Source of the DNA: Sphingomonas glacialis
GTDB taxonomy: Bacteria > Pseudomonadota > Alphaproteobacteria > Sphingomonadales > Sphingomonadaceae
Assembly (NCBI RefSeq): GCF_014653575.1
Contig: NZ_BNAQ01000001.1
Span: 620,001 to 684,000, forward strand
Direction: 5' to 3'
DNA length: 64,000 nucleotides
Of the stretch, positions 8,651 through 17,056 are shown piece after piece; positions within the stretch are counted from its first letter, which is position 1; each line of letters starts with the position of its first letter. A model generated the notes under the pieces. That model was not told the DNA's origin. It did no database searches and saw only the letters and a list, made by a program, of their open reading frames with translations. The position numbers and the translations under genes are program-made.

Positions 8651-9310
8651 ATGAGCTTTCCCTCGCTGCTCACGCGCTACATCATCGCCGGCGAGACCGC
8701 GTCCGATGTGCCGGGCATGTTCCCGCTGCTGATCGGGCAGTCGTTCCTCGTCTCGAAGCGCCAAATCTGGTCCACCGCGATCACGACCGCCTCGAATGGC
8801 CGTGAGCGCCGCCGCAGCCTGTGGTCGTACCCGAAGTGGTCGTTCAAGGTCTCCTACGAGGTCTTGCGCGATCGCCCGACGCAGCGCGATGTTGACCGGC
8901 TGGTGACGTTTTTCAACATCCAGGCCGGCCGCCGTCTGAACTTCACGTTCTACGACCCCGGCGATAACACCGTCGAGGCGCAGCAGTTCGGCACCGGCGA
9001 CGGGGTCACTACACAGTTCCAGTTGATCCGCTCGAAGACGTTCGCAGGGGAGCCCTTCGACGAGCCGGTCCGGGCTGTGGTCGGGGAGCCCATGATCCTG
9101 CTGAACGGTGCCGTCGTCGCGCTGTCAAGCACCAGCATCAATACCGGCCTCGTCACCTTCGCAACGCCGCCAGCGACCGGCGCAACTCTGACCTGGTCGG
9201 GTCAATTCCTGTTCCTGTGCCGGTTCGATCAAGACGACCTCGACCTGACCCAGATGATGGAAGGCCTTTGGTCGCAGTCCGGACTCTCGTTCATGACGGA
9301 TCGCCGATGA
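8651..9310 (+). CDS. Distal tail protein, DUF2460 / TIGR02217-like (GTA orfg12-like)
   Basis: A 219-residue protein with KVSYEVLRDRPTQRDVDRLV and FFNIQAGRRLNFTFYDPGD, the recognisable core of the TIGR02217 family that forms the distal tail ring in GTA-type tails. The ATG at 8651 follows CGTCACCGC, without a strong ribosome-binding site. The stop overlaps the next start (ATGA at 9307-9310). The following genes are the hub, NlpC/P60 peptidase and tail-tip protein, the same order as orfg12 to orfg15 of the Rhodobacter gene transfer agent. Confidence 0.8.
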   Translation: MSFPSLLTRYIIAGETASDVPGMFPLLIGQSFLVSKRQIWSTAITTASNGRERRRSLWSYPKWSFKVSYEVLRDRPTQRDVDRLVTFFNIQAGRRLNFTFYDPGDNTVEAQQFGTGDGVTTQFQLIRSKTFAGEPFDEPVRAVVGEPMILLNGAVVALSSTSINTGLVTFATPPATGATLTWSGQFLFLCRFDQDDLDLTQMMEGLWSQSGLSFMTDRR

Positions 9311-10203
9311 AAAGCGCATCTGACGCGCTGAAGGCGCTGCTCAACTCCGGCACCGATTTCGAGATGGCCGACCTCTGGACGCTCCGGCTTCGCGACGGCA
9401 CGATCGTGCGGTGGTCTGGCGCCGACAAGGCGGTCTTCGCGAACGGCTACAACTTCACGCTGGGCCCGGTCATCGCGCGCGGCGCGATCAGCGAAAAGAT
9501 CGGCGTAGACGTGGCGACGCTCGATCTCACGATCATGGCGGACTCGACCGACCTGATCGTCGGCAAGCCGGTGATCCCCTTCATCATCGGGCGCGGGCTC
9601 GACGGCGCGACCGTCAAGCTCGAGCGCGCGTTCATGACGTCTTGGTCCGCGCCGGCAGTCGGAACCGTCATCCGTTTCGCCGGTCGCGTCACCTCCGTTC
9701 CAGAAGTTAGCGGCTCGACCGCGCAGGTGACTGTCTCGGCTTGGACGATCCTGCTCAACGTGATGATGCCGCCGCATTTGTACCAGACGAACTGCCTCCA
9801 CAACGTCTACGATGCCGGCTGCGCCCTCGCGCGTTCGTCCTTCTCGTCGACGGGGACGGTCCAGGCCGGAACGGCACCGACGCCCCCGGCCACCACGCCC
9901 GACACCCGGCCGACGCAGGCCACATGGCTGTCAAATCTCACCGGCGTGACCGACAAGTTCACGCTGGGCAGTTTGGTCTTTACCTCGGGCGCGAACTCTG
10001 GCATTTCCCGCAGTGTTCGGAGCAGCGCCTCCGACGGAACCTTCGAAATTGTCAACCCGCTCCCCGTGGCTCCCGCCGCGGGTGACACGTTCGTCGCCTA
10101 TTGGGGCTGCGACCGGACCTCGGCGACGTGCTCCGGCAAGTTCAACAACATCCAGAATTTCAAGGGCACCGAGTTCGTGCCCTCGCCTGAAACCGCGCTC
10201 TGA
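9307..10203 (+). CDS. Tail hub protein, DUF2163 / TIGR02218 family
   Basis: A 298-residue baseplate hub protein. The N-terminal DUF2163-like half (to about residue 155) contains LWTLRLRDGTIVRWSGADK and IGVDVATLDLTI. The C-terminal phage_BR0599-like part carries the only four cysteines: C163, C172 (CLHNVYDAGC) and C268, C275 (WGCDRTSATC), followed by KFNNIQNFKG. In the Rhodobacter gene transfer agent the equivalent hub protein is reported to hold an iron-sulfur cluster, and these four cysteines fit that role. The start overlaps the previous stop; its own stop overlaps the next start. Confidence 0.82.
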   Translation: MKSASDALKALLNSGTDFEMADLWTLRLRDGTIVRWSGADKAVFANGYNFTLGPVIARGAISEKIGVDVATLDLTIMADSTDLIVGKPVIPFIIGRGLDGATVKLERAFMTSWSAPAVGTVIRFAGRVTSVPEVSGSTAQVTVSAWTILLNVMMPPHLYQTNCLHNVYDAGCALARSSFSSTGTVQAGTAPTPPATTPDTRPTQATWLSNLTGVTDKFTLGSLVFTSGANSGISRSVRSSASDGTFEIVNPLPVAPAAGDTFVAYWGCDRTSATCSGKFNNIQNFKGTEFVPSPETAL

Positions 10204-10649
10204 TGGCGCGCGCCGAGGCGGAGATGCGCGCCGCGATCGTGGCGGAGGCGTTGTCGTGGGAGCGGACGCCTTACCACCCGCGCGCAAAGCTCAAGGGTGT
10301 CGGCGTCGACTGCGCGATGTTCCCGGCCGCCGTCTTCAACGCCGTCGGCTTGGTGCCCGTCATCAGCCCAGATTACAGCCCACAATGGATGCTGCACCGC
10401 GACGAGGAACAGTTCCTCTCCTGGGTCACGCCCTACGCGCGCGAGATCGACCGCGGCGAGGTCGGCCCCGGCGATTTCGCGATCTGGAAGTTCGGTCGCT
10501 GCTATTCTCACGGCGCGATCGTCATCGACCTGCCTGAGGTGATCCACGCGGTCATCATCGGCGGCGGGGTGATCCGCGCCAATATCGACCGCGACGAAGA
10601 GCTTCGCTCGCGCCTGGTTCGCTTTTTCACGCTGTTCGGGGATCGATAG
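10203..10649 (+). CDS. NlpC/P60-family phage cell-wall peptidase (GTA orfg14-like)
   Basis: A 148-residue peptidase-like protein. The nucleophile region is GVGVDC at C37; the family's His lies at H103 in CYSHGAIVI, within the expected spacing, and GDFAIWKFG precedes it. The role is local peptidoglycan cleavage at the tail tip during DNA entry. TGATG coupling (10201-10205) joins it to the hub gene. The order hub, peptidase, tip protein matches GTA-type tail modules. The third catalytic residue cannot be assigned with certainty by eye. Confidence 0.82.
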   Translation: MARAEAEMRAAIVAEALSWERTPYHPRAKLKGVGVDCAMFPAAVFNAVGLVPVISPDYSPQWMLHRDEEQFLSWVTPYAREIDRGEVGPGDFAIWKFGRCYSHGAIVIDLPEVIHAVIIGGGVIRANIDRDEELRSRLVRFFTLFGDR

Positions 10650-10650
10650 G

Positions 10651-13578
10651 ATGGGCGGCAAGCACACCTCCACCTCCGATCCCAAGATCAACTCGATCTC
10701 AATCCAGTCGTCGACGCTCGGGCTCCCCCTGGCGATCGGCGCCGGCCGCAACCGCCGCAAGCCGAACTTGATCTGGTACAACGCCTTCACCGCGACGCCG
10801 CACACGACGCAGCAGAGCGCGGGCAAGGGTCTCGGCGGCGGGTCGTCGAGCACCAGCTACACCTACACCGCCTCGATCATCCTGGCGATCGGCGAGGGCC
10901 CGGTCAGCGGCATCCGCACGGTCTACCGCGACAAGTCGGTCTTCACCTCGCTGGCGGCTGCCGGCCTGTCGCTGGCGACCGGTGCGCCCGACCAGCCGGT
11001 CTGGAGCTACCTTACCTCGGTCTATCCGGCGCAGGCGCGCGCCTACGCGCGGATCGCCTACGTCTATGCCGCCGACTATGCGCTGACCGATTCCGCAGCG
11101 CTGCCGAACCACAGCTTCGAGGTCGATCATCCGATCCAGATGGCGGGACTGGCCGATGCCGACCCCAAGGACTGGCTCGTCGAATTCTTCACCAACGCGC
11201 AGTGGGGCTTGCCGGGCTGGGGAACGTCGCTGCTCGGCGACTGGTCGGAATGGTCGTCCTACTGCCGCGCGAACAACCTCCTGATCTCGCCGCTGCTCGA
11301 GGCGCAGGTCCAGGCGTCGGCGCATCTGACCGAGATCACCGACCTGACGAACAGCGCGCCGTTCTGGTCGGAGGGCCTGCTCAAGATCCGTCCCTATGGC
11401 GATCGGCCCGCAACCGGCAACGGCGTCACCTTCACGCCGAACCTCACGCCGGAATACGACCTCACCGAAGCGGACTTCATCGCGGCGGAAGGAACGCCGG
11501 CGGTCAAGATCGTGATCCTCGACCAGTCCGATGCGTACAACATCAGCCAGGTCGAATGCCTGGATCGCGACCACCGATACGATACCGCGATCATGACATC
11601 GCCAGACGACGCCGACATCGCGCTCAACGGTCCGCGCAAGGCTGACCCGGTGACGTGGCACTCGATCTGCGATGTCAACATCGCGCAACACGCCTGCGAT
11701 CTGCTGAACCAGCGCGTCCTCTACAAGCGGCTCCAGTACACGTTCACCCTGCCGTGGAGCTTCGTGCTGCTCGAGCCGATGGACCTGGTCACCCTGACGA
11801 CGGAGACCGACGAACTCCAATTGACCCGGCAGCTCGTCCGGATCCTGCAGATCGACGAAAGCGAGTCGGACGACACCCTCGCCTTCACCGCCGAGCACGT
11901 CGATATCGGCATCGCGACGGCCGCCCGCTTCACTTCGGGCTCGAGCGATGGCTTCTCGTCGAACACAGACGTCGCGCCGGGCTCGGTTTCGCCGCCCGCG
12001 CTGATCAATGCGCCGACCTCGCTCACGGCTGGCGATCCCGAGATCTGGTGCGCCGTCGCCTCGACGTCGCCCACCTGGGGCGGCTGCGAGGTCTGGATCA
12101 GCGTCGATGGCGATAAATACTCGCGGATCGGACGCATCAACGGCCCCGCGCGCTATGGCGTGCTCACCGCGGCGCTGGTGTCCCACGGTGACCCGGACAC
12201 GACCAACACGCTATCGGTCAGCCTGGCGACGTCGCGCGGCTCGCTGGGATCCGCGACCGCTGCGGAAGCGAATGCAGGCGGTTCGCTGTGCATGATCGAC
12301 GGCGAGCTCCTGACCTATCAGACTGCCACGCTGACCGGCGCAAACGCGTATACGCTCACGTCGCTGCGGCGGGGCTTTCAGGGGACCTCGCCAGCAGCCC
12401 ACGCCAGTGGCGCCAGCTTCGTTCGGCTCGACGATGCGATCTTCAAGTTCAGCTACGCCAAGCTCAACGTCGGTTCGACGATCTATGTGAAGCTGCCGTC
12501 GTTCAATGTGTACGGCCGAGCAATCGAGGATCTGGCAACCGTCAGCGCGTACAGCGTCAGCCTCGCTCCGGTCTCTGCCCTCCCCGACCCCGTCACCGGC
12601 CTTGCGCTGTCACTGCCATGGACGGGTTCGACGCTCAGTGTGGTCTGCGATGCGTCCGCCCGCGCTACGTCCTACAAATTCCGATTCTACAAGGCCGACG
12701 AGACCACGCTCGTTCGCGAGATCGTGACGACCACGCCCGCCGCAACCTACAGCGCCGCGTTGGCCGCGCAGGACGGCGTGCAGCGCGCATATGCGATCGA
12801 GGTGCTGGCAGGGAACGACGCGGGCTATACGGCCCCCTCGACGTGGCTGACCGTAACGAACAGCGCCCCGCCCGCCGTGTCGTCACCGGCGATCGCAGGC
12901 GGCGCGACGGTTGCGACTGCCACCTGCACCGCAACAACCGATCCCGACGTTGCGGGCTACGTCCTGTTCTATTCGTCAGCGAGCGGTTTCGATCCCGCTA
13001 CCACGGGCGGTCTCGTCGCATCCGGCATCCCATCGGTTTCGGTGTTCGGGCTGGCCGCGGGCACCTATTATGGCCGCATCGCTGCATTCGATGGATGGTC
13101 GTCCAACCCCGCGACCCTCAACCTCTCGAGCGAAATCAGCTTCACGATCACGACCGGCGGGGGATCGACACCCTCCGGTGGCGGTACCACAGGCGGCGGC
13201 TATGACGGTCGCTGTGTCGTTGACACGACCCCGATCCTGATCGCGAACGCCACGCTGGACGGGCCCGGCAAGGAGAAGGCCGCGCGCGATTGTGCCGTCG
13301 GCGACTGGGTGTGGACGCGGCACGAAATCACGATGGAATGGGGCGCCTACCCAATCACCGCGATCTCGTTCTCGAACGACCCGACTTTCGCCGCACCGGG
13401 CTATCCAAACGCGACCCGGCGGCATCGTTTCTGGGTCGATCGGTGGGTGACGATGGAAGTGCTCGGCGTGCCGGTCGGGTCCGCTCGGGTTGCCAAGATC
13501 ACGGTCGACGACGCCCACACCTACGTCTCCGCTGGCGTCCTTTCGCACAACATCAAGCAGTTCAACGCGAGCGAATAG
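10651..13578 (+). CDS. Tail tip/host-specificity protein with C-terminal Hint domain
   Basis: A 975-residue protein. Residues about 1-450 form the baseplate/tip core found after the NlpC gene in GTA-like tails (SIQSSTLGLPLAIGAGRNRR near the start, DLVTLTTETDELQLTRQLV, AFTAEHVDIG). Residues about 450-830 contain beta-rich, fibronectin-III-like repeats (DPVTGLALSL, ATSYKFRFYKAD, AAGTYYGRIAAFDG). A glycine/serine linker follows, then a Hint domain from C855 to N967. Hint signs are block A (C855 and AVGDWVW), block B T922-R-R-H925, and the ending DDAHTYVSAGVLSHN at 953-967. Only eight residues follow the HN pair. The gene starts two bases after the peptidase stop. Confidence 0.85.
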   Translation: MGGKHTSTSDPKINSISIQSSTLGLPLAIGAGRNRRKPNLIWYNAFTATPHTTQQSAGKGLGGGSSSTSYTYTASIILAIGEGPVSGIRTVYRDKSVFTSLAAAGLSLATGAPDQPVWSYLTSVYPAQARAYARIAYVYAADYALTDSAALPNHSFEVDHPIQMAGLADADPKDWLVEFFTNAQWGLPGWGTSLLGDWSEWSSYCRANNLLISPLLEAQVQASAHLTEITDLTNSAPFWSEGLLKIRPYGDRPATGNGVTFTPNLTPEYDLTEADFIAAEGTPAVKIVILDQSDAYNISQVECLDRDHRYDTAIMTSPDDADIALNGPRKADPVTWHSICDVNIAQHACDLLNQRVLYKRLQYTFTLPWSFVLLEPMDLVTLTTETDELQLTRQLVRILQIDESESDDTLAFTAEHVDIGIATAARFTSGSSDGFSSNTDVAPGSVSPPALINAPTSLTAGDPEIWCAVASTSPTWGGCEVWISVDGDKYSRIGRINGPARYGVLTAALVSHGDPDTTNTLSVSLATSRGSLGSATAAEANAGGSLCMIDGELLTYQTATLTGANAYTLTSLRRGFQGTSPAAHASGASFVRLDDAIFKFSYAKLNVGSTIYVKLPSFNVYGRAIEDLATVSAYSVSLAPVSALPDPVTGLALSLPWTGSTLSVVCDASARATSYKFRFYKADETTLVREIVTTTPAATYSAALAAQDGVQRAYAIEVLAGNDAGYTAPSTWLTVTNSAPPAVSSPAIAGGATVATATCTATTDPDVAGYVLFYSSASGFDPATTGGLVASGIPSVSVFGLAAGTYYGRIAAFDGWSSNPATLNLSSEISFTITTGGGSTPSGGGTTGGGYDGRCVVDTTPILIANATLDGPGKEKAARDCAVGDWVWTRHEITMEWGAYPITAISFSNDPTFAAPGYPNATRRHRFWVDRWVTMEVLGVPVGSARVAKITVDDAHTYVSAGVLSHNIKQFNASE
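13213..13575 (+). other. Hint (intein/hedgehog-type autoprocessing) domain
   Basis: The region encodes the last 121 residues of the tail tip protein. C855 is the expected N-S acyl-shift nucleophile; TRRH at 922-925 corresponds to the block B Thr-x-x-His; H966-N967 are the block G pair, followed by Ile and not Cys, Ser or Thr. That ending is unlike a splicing intein and like bacterial intein-like or hog-type domains, which cleave or transfer their N-terminal partner. The polypeptide left after cleavage would end in YDGR at residue 854. No homing endonuclease is present. Confidence 0.75.
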
Positions 13579-13610
13579 CTCGCCCCGACCGCCAAAAAGG
13601 TTGACGCACC

Positions 13611-15629
13611 ATGCAATATGTCGAGTTCGTGCTCACCCGTCCGTCGACGGGTGCGGCGCTCCCGTTTGCAAAATTGTCGGTCTATCATTCCGGCACGGAA
13701 ACGCTGGCGCCGCTGTTCGACGCGGACGGCAATGGGATCGTCAACCCGCTGACCGCGGATCGCACCGGCAAAGTAGGGTTCGCTGCCGCAAACGGTACCT
13801 ACGATTATGGCGACCCCGCTGGAATCGCGCCCACGGTCCACCAGCAGCAGTTCTACGATTTCTCCGACCTCGACGGACGGCTGGCGCAAAATGCCTACCG
13901 GAAAGTCGAAAAGTACACCGATCTCGCCATGATCTCGGAGGAGGACCGGGCTGGCGGGCTGCACGTCTATGTCGACGAGAACAGGCGCGAGTATGTCTGG
14001 GGCGCGGATCAAAGCGGCGGTGCCTGGCTGGATCTCGGGGCCACTCTGGCGGAGAGCTCGATCGTCGATGGCCGGCGCGCGCTTCAGACTTGGGTAGCCG
14101 AGGACAACACCGGCGTCATGCGCCTGTTCCTGGCAATGATGGCAGACGGCGCCCTTCGCACATCCGTCTTCGAAGCCGGGCAGATGGAGGTCGCTGGCGT
14201 AACGTACGAGGCGCGTCGGGCTTTCGGCTGGGACTGGGTGATCTGCAAGACGACGACCGACGGGCGCGCGTGGGCGATCGCCGGTGTCCGCGCTGACGGT
14301 TCGTGGTTCCCCGGCACCGGCGCATCGGCGATCGCCGTTTCGACCTACACCGCCACGGCGACCAATGCCGCGCGCAAATTCTCGTGGTTCGTCGAAGACG
14401 GCCGTTGGATTATCTTCATCGTGCTGGGCCAGTCCAATGCCGAGGGCTATAACGGCGACGGCAGCGATGTGCCCGTCACCACGTCCGCGCTCTACCCGTC
14501 CAACAGCTTCATGCTTGCGGGCAGTGATGGCCCCCGCCGGCGCGGGCAATCGCGGACGACGACGCTCGTCCCCCTGATCGAGCACAACAACACGACGCCA
14601 AGCGTGCCAGGTTCGGCGTGCAAAGAGACCTACTGCTCGGGCTTTACGAACCACCTGATCCGCGACGTGGCGGCAGCGACGGGCAAGACGCCCAAGATCG
14701 TCAGCATGGTTGCAGCGTTCGGCGGGCAGTCGCTCGCCGGGCTGTCGCGCGGGCAAGGTATATGGAACGACGCGATCAATTCCGTGAAAGATGCCGTGAC
14801 AGCGATCCGCGCCGCGGGCGGGACGTCGATTCGCACGGTCATCGTATGGGATCAGGGCGAAGGCGATACGGGCGGATCTCCACTTGATCGCGCATCGGGT
14901 ACGACCGGCAAAGGCGCATGGGCCTATAAAATGATGTTGCAGAAGCTCTGCCGGGAGATTCGTGCCGATATCATGGCACGCACGGGCGAGATTGAGCCGC
15001 CCGTGGTGTTCGCGATGCAGCACAGCAACACGCCGACTGGCGCCGAGTGGGAGAACAGCAGCAGGTTCGGAATCGTGAGCGCGAACGGCATCGAGAATAT
15101 CCGTCTGGTCGGGCCGCGGTATCAGATCCCGTATGCCGATGTGATCCACAACACGAGCCAGGGCCGCTATCTGGTCGGTCAGCTGATCGCCAACGCCGCG
15201 ATCGAGGAGCATTGCGGGATCGGCTATGCGCCGATGCTTCCAGACAAATGGTACTGGACCAGCAGCACGGTGTTGGTGGTCGAGGTGACGGTCCTGTCGG
15301 GCTCGCTCGTGATCGATACGTCGAACAGCCCCGTGCAGACGTCCGGCCTCTCAAGCCAAGGCTTCGCGTTCGACGACGGCAGCGGATCCGCGCCCGCGAT
15401 CAGCGGGGTCGCAGTCTCGGGCAACCAGATCACGATCACGCTCGCCAGCGCACCGACCGGCCGCCGCCCGCGCCTCGCCTACGCCATCACGCGCAACAGC
15501 GGGAACACGACGCAGGACGGCCCTGTGATCGGCGCTCGCGGCACGATCCGCAACGACGCGGCGCTGCCGACGATCACCGGCGGCAATCAGTACAACTGGC
15601 TCAGCGCCTTCGTCCTTCAACTCTTCTGA
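13611..15629 (+). CDS. Tail fibre protein with SGNH-type carbohydrate esterase domain
   Basis: A 672-residue protein. Residues 1-250 form a virion-attachment part (starts MQYVEFVLTRPSTGAALPFA and has DLDGRLAQNAYRKVEKY). Residues about 265-540 carry an SGNH hydrolase of the sialate O-acetylesterase type: block I GQSN with Ser275, WDQGEGD at 413-419, and the catalytic Asp510-x-x-His513 pair in YADVIHN. A C-terminal beta domain follows (about 560-672). The predicted reaction is removal of O-acetyl groups from host surface glycans during adsorption. It lies between the tip protein and a second fibre-like gene. Confidence 0.75.
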   Translation: MQYVEFVLTRPSTGAALPFAKLSVYHSGTETLAPLFDADGNGIVNPLTADRTGKVGFAAANGTYDYGDPAGIAPTVHQQQFYDFSDLDGRLAQNAYRKVEKYTDLAMISEEDRAGGLHVYVDENRREYVWGADQSGGAWLDLGATLAESSIVDGRRALQTWVAEDNTGVMRLFLAMMADGALRTSVFEAGQMEVAGVTYEARRAFGWDWVICKTTTDGRAWAIAGVRADGSWFPGTGASAIAVSTYTATATNAARKFSWFVEDGRWIIFIVLGQSNAEGYNGDGSDVPVTTSALYPSNSFMLAGSDGPRRRGQSRTTTLVPLIEHNNTTPSVPGSACKETYCSGFTNHLIRDVAAATGKTPKIVSMVAAFGGQSLAGLSRGQGIWNDAINSVKDAVTAIRAAGGTSIRTVIVWDQGEGDTGGSPLDRASGTTGKGAWAYKMMLQKLCREIRADIMARTGEIEPPVVFAMQHSNTPTGAEWENSSRFGIVSANGIENIRLVGPRYQIPYADVIHNTSQGRYLVGQLIANAAIEEHCGIGYAPMLPDKWYWTSSTVLVVEVTVLSGSLVIDTSNSPVQTSGLSSQGFAFDDGSGSAPAISGVAVSGNQITITLASAPTGRRPRLAYAITRNSGNTTQDGPVIGARGTIRNDAALPTITGGNQYNWLSAFVLQLF

Positions 15630-15642
15630 CAGGAATAAATCC

Positions 15643-16479
15643 ATGGCATCCGGCGTCTCCATCATCCTGCCCAGTGCGGGCTTCACGCCGACGTTCGCGC
15701 AAGAGGAGGTCACCCTCCTGCACGCGACCGGCTTCGTCGATCGAGGTCTGGTCGCCCTGCATATGCTCGCGGAAAGCAGTGGTGCGGCCTTCCTTGATGC
15801 GAAGGGGGGGATCGCAGGCAACCTCGACTCGATCATCAACAGCAACAACGCCTTCGCGCGGCTTTCTGGCGGCGGTGTGTCTCTGTCTGGTGCGCAGTTC
15901 ATCAGCTTCCCGACCTACGAAGCACACGCGCCTTGGACCCTGTTTACCGCTGGCGCTATTATCGGCGATGTCGGCTCCGAATTCGAGAAGATCACGGGCT
16001 TCATCGGACACCGCACCTCGTACGGGACGGCGCCGAAGGGTGCCTACTGCTACGGGCGCGGCGTGGAATCGTGGACGTCGCCAGCAAGCGCGCAGTATTT
16101 CCTGCATCGCGCCGACGGCACCGACGCACAACTTTCCGCTCCTAGCGTTCCCCCCGCCGGCAACCGCCGCGTGATCGCCCTCTCCTACGACGGGTCCAGC
16201 ACGCTCACCTCGGCGTTTTACAATGTCAGCGGCGTGGCCGAGGTCACCGGCCCGCTGTCGGCGACGCCCGCACAGCTTTTCACGAGCTCGGGAACCACGA
16301 ATTCGATGTTGCAGCCGATCATCGGCGGCCTCAACGATGTGTTCGATGGCGCGATCCAGCAGTTCGAGTTCTTCGCGCGCTATAACCGCGCGCTGACGGA
16401 CTTCTCCGCGACCGAAATTCAGATCCAGGTCGCAGCGGCATCGCAGCTCGGCGGCGCGCGCGGCCGAGCATGGTCGTGA
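15643..16479 (+). CDS. Hypothetical phage tail-associated protein, 278 aa
   Basis: Not assigned to a family. A beta-rich protein with NVSGVAEVTGPLSATPAQLF, an FDGAIQQFEFFARYNRALTD segment and a preceding RRVIALSYDGSSTLTSAFYN region. The last two are reminiscent of LamG/concanavalin-like lectin folds, in which the final strand reports a surface measure of the ligand. AGGAATAAATCC precedes the ATG. Its place directly after the esterase fibre suggests an accessory receptor-binding or fibre-cap protein. No signal peptide or membrane segment is seen. Confidence 0.55.
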   Translation: MASGVSIILPSAGFTPTFAQEEVTLLHATGFVDRGLVALHMLAESSGAAFLDAKGGIAGNLDSIINSNNAFARLSGGGVSLSGAQFISFPTYEAHAPWTLFTAGAIIGDVGSEFEKITGFIGHRTSYGTAPKGAYCYGRGVESWTSPASAQYFLHRADGTDAQLSAPSVPPAGNRRVIALSYDGSSTLTSAFYNVSGVAEVTGPLSATPAQLFTSSGTTNSMLQPIIGGLNDVFDGAIQQFEFFARYNRALTDFSATEIQIQVAAASQLGGARGRAWS

Positions 16480-16485
16480 TCGCGC

Positions 16486-16767
16486 GTGGCTAGCACCCCG
16501 CCATCGCCGCCGCGGCCGTGGTGGCATGACTTCGCGCCGGCGATCACCATCGCAGCGATGCTCGCCGGAGGAGCCTTCTTCTATGGCGGTGTCACGCAAA
16601 GGCTGACCGAGGTCGAGAGCCAGGCGCACGATCTGCGCATCCGCGTCGATCAGCAGGACAAGGACAAAGAAGCCACTATCGAGAAACTGAGCGCGATCGA
16701 CGGTCGCACGATCCGAATTGAGACCACGCTCGCCTTGCTCAAACCAGACAAGGACAAGGCACCATGA
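16486..16767 (+). CDS. Small membrane protein with coiled coil, lysis region
   Basis: The start is GTG at 16486, six bases after the previous stop. The 93-residue product has a Pro-rich cytoplasmic N-terminus, one transmembrane segment (about 20-37, ITIAAMLAGGAFFYGGV) and a heptad-patterned helix (RLTEVESQAHDLRIRVDQQD onward). This topology resembles XhlA-like or other lysis-associated membrane proteins. It overlaps the next gene through ATGA and precedes the lysozyme, so a role in host lysis or its timing is likely. Confidence 0.55.
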   Translation: MASTPPSPPRPWWHDFAPAITIAAMLAGGAFFYGGVTQRLTEVESQAHDLRIRVDQQDKDKEATIEKLSAIDGRTIRIETTLALLKPDKDKAP

Positions 16768-17036
16768 CAGGCCTGGGTGAACTCTGTTTTGTGATTGCGA
16801 TCTTCGCGATGATCGCGCCTCCCGTCGAGCGGGCACTGATCCATCATCGAAGCGCGAAGGTCGGCATTTTCCAGAACACGTTCGCCGAAGCGTTCCCCGT
16901 GGTGCCGCCGAGCCCGTCGCTCGACGCGCTGACGCGCCAGGCTGAAGACGCGCTCGACCAGGATAACCTGTCTCGCGGCATCATCGCGACCGCGGCGACA
17001 TACGATCACGCCAACGACGGCACGCCCGAAGCCTAG
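16764..17036 (+). CDS. Hypothetical small membrane-anchored protein, lysis region
   Basis: Coupled to the previous gene by ATGA. The 90-residue product starts with a hydrophobic segment (residues 3-19, GLGELCFVIAIFAMIAP) and continues with a soluble helical part, PSLDALTRQAEDALDQDN. It is not recognised. With its neighbour it forms a pair of one-span membrane proteins just before the lysozyme gene, so it may be an antiholin or holin partner; this is inferred only from topology and place. Confidence 0.5.
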   Translation: MTGLGELCFVIAIFAMIAPPVERALIHHRSAKVGIFQNTFAEAFPVVPPSPSLDALTRQAEDALDQDNLSRGIIATAATYDHANDGTPEA

Positions 17037-17056
17037 CCCCATCCCGGAGATACCGA

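Noticed and set aside
8365..8805. A + strand frame of 146 codons in the gap before the distal tail gene
   Set aside because: Arg/Ser/Pro-rich composition and lack of a ribosome-binding site; the minus-strand frame in the same place looks more like a protein.
13213..13575. A splicing intein inserted in the tail-tip gene
   Set aside because: No C-extein core follows and the residue after His-Asn is Ile, so protein splicing in the usual sense is not expected.
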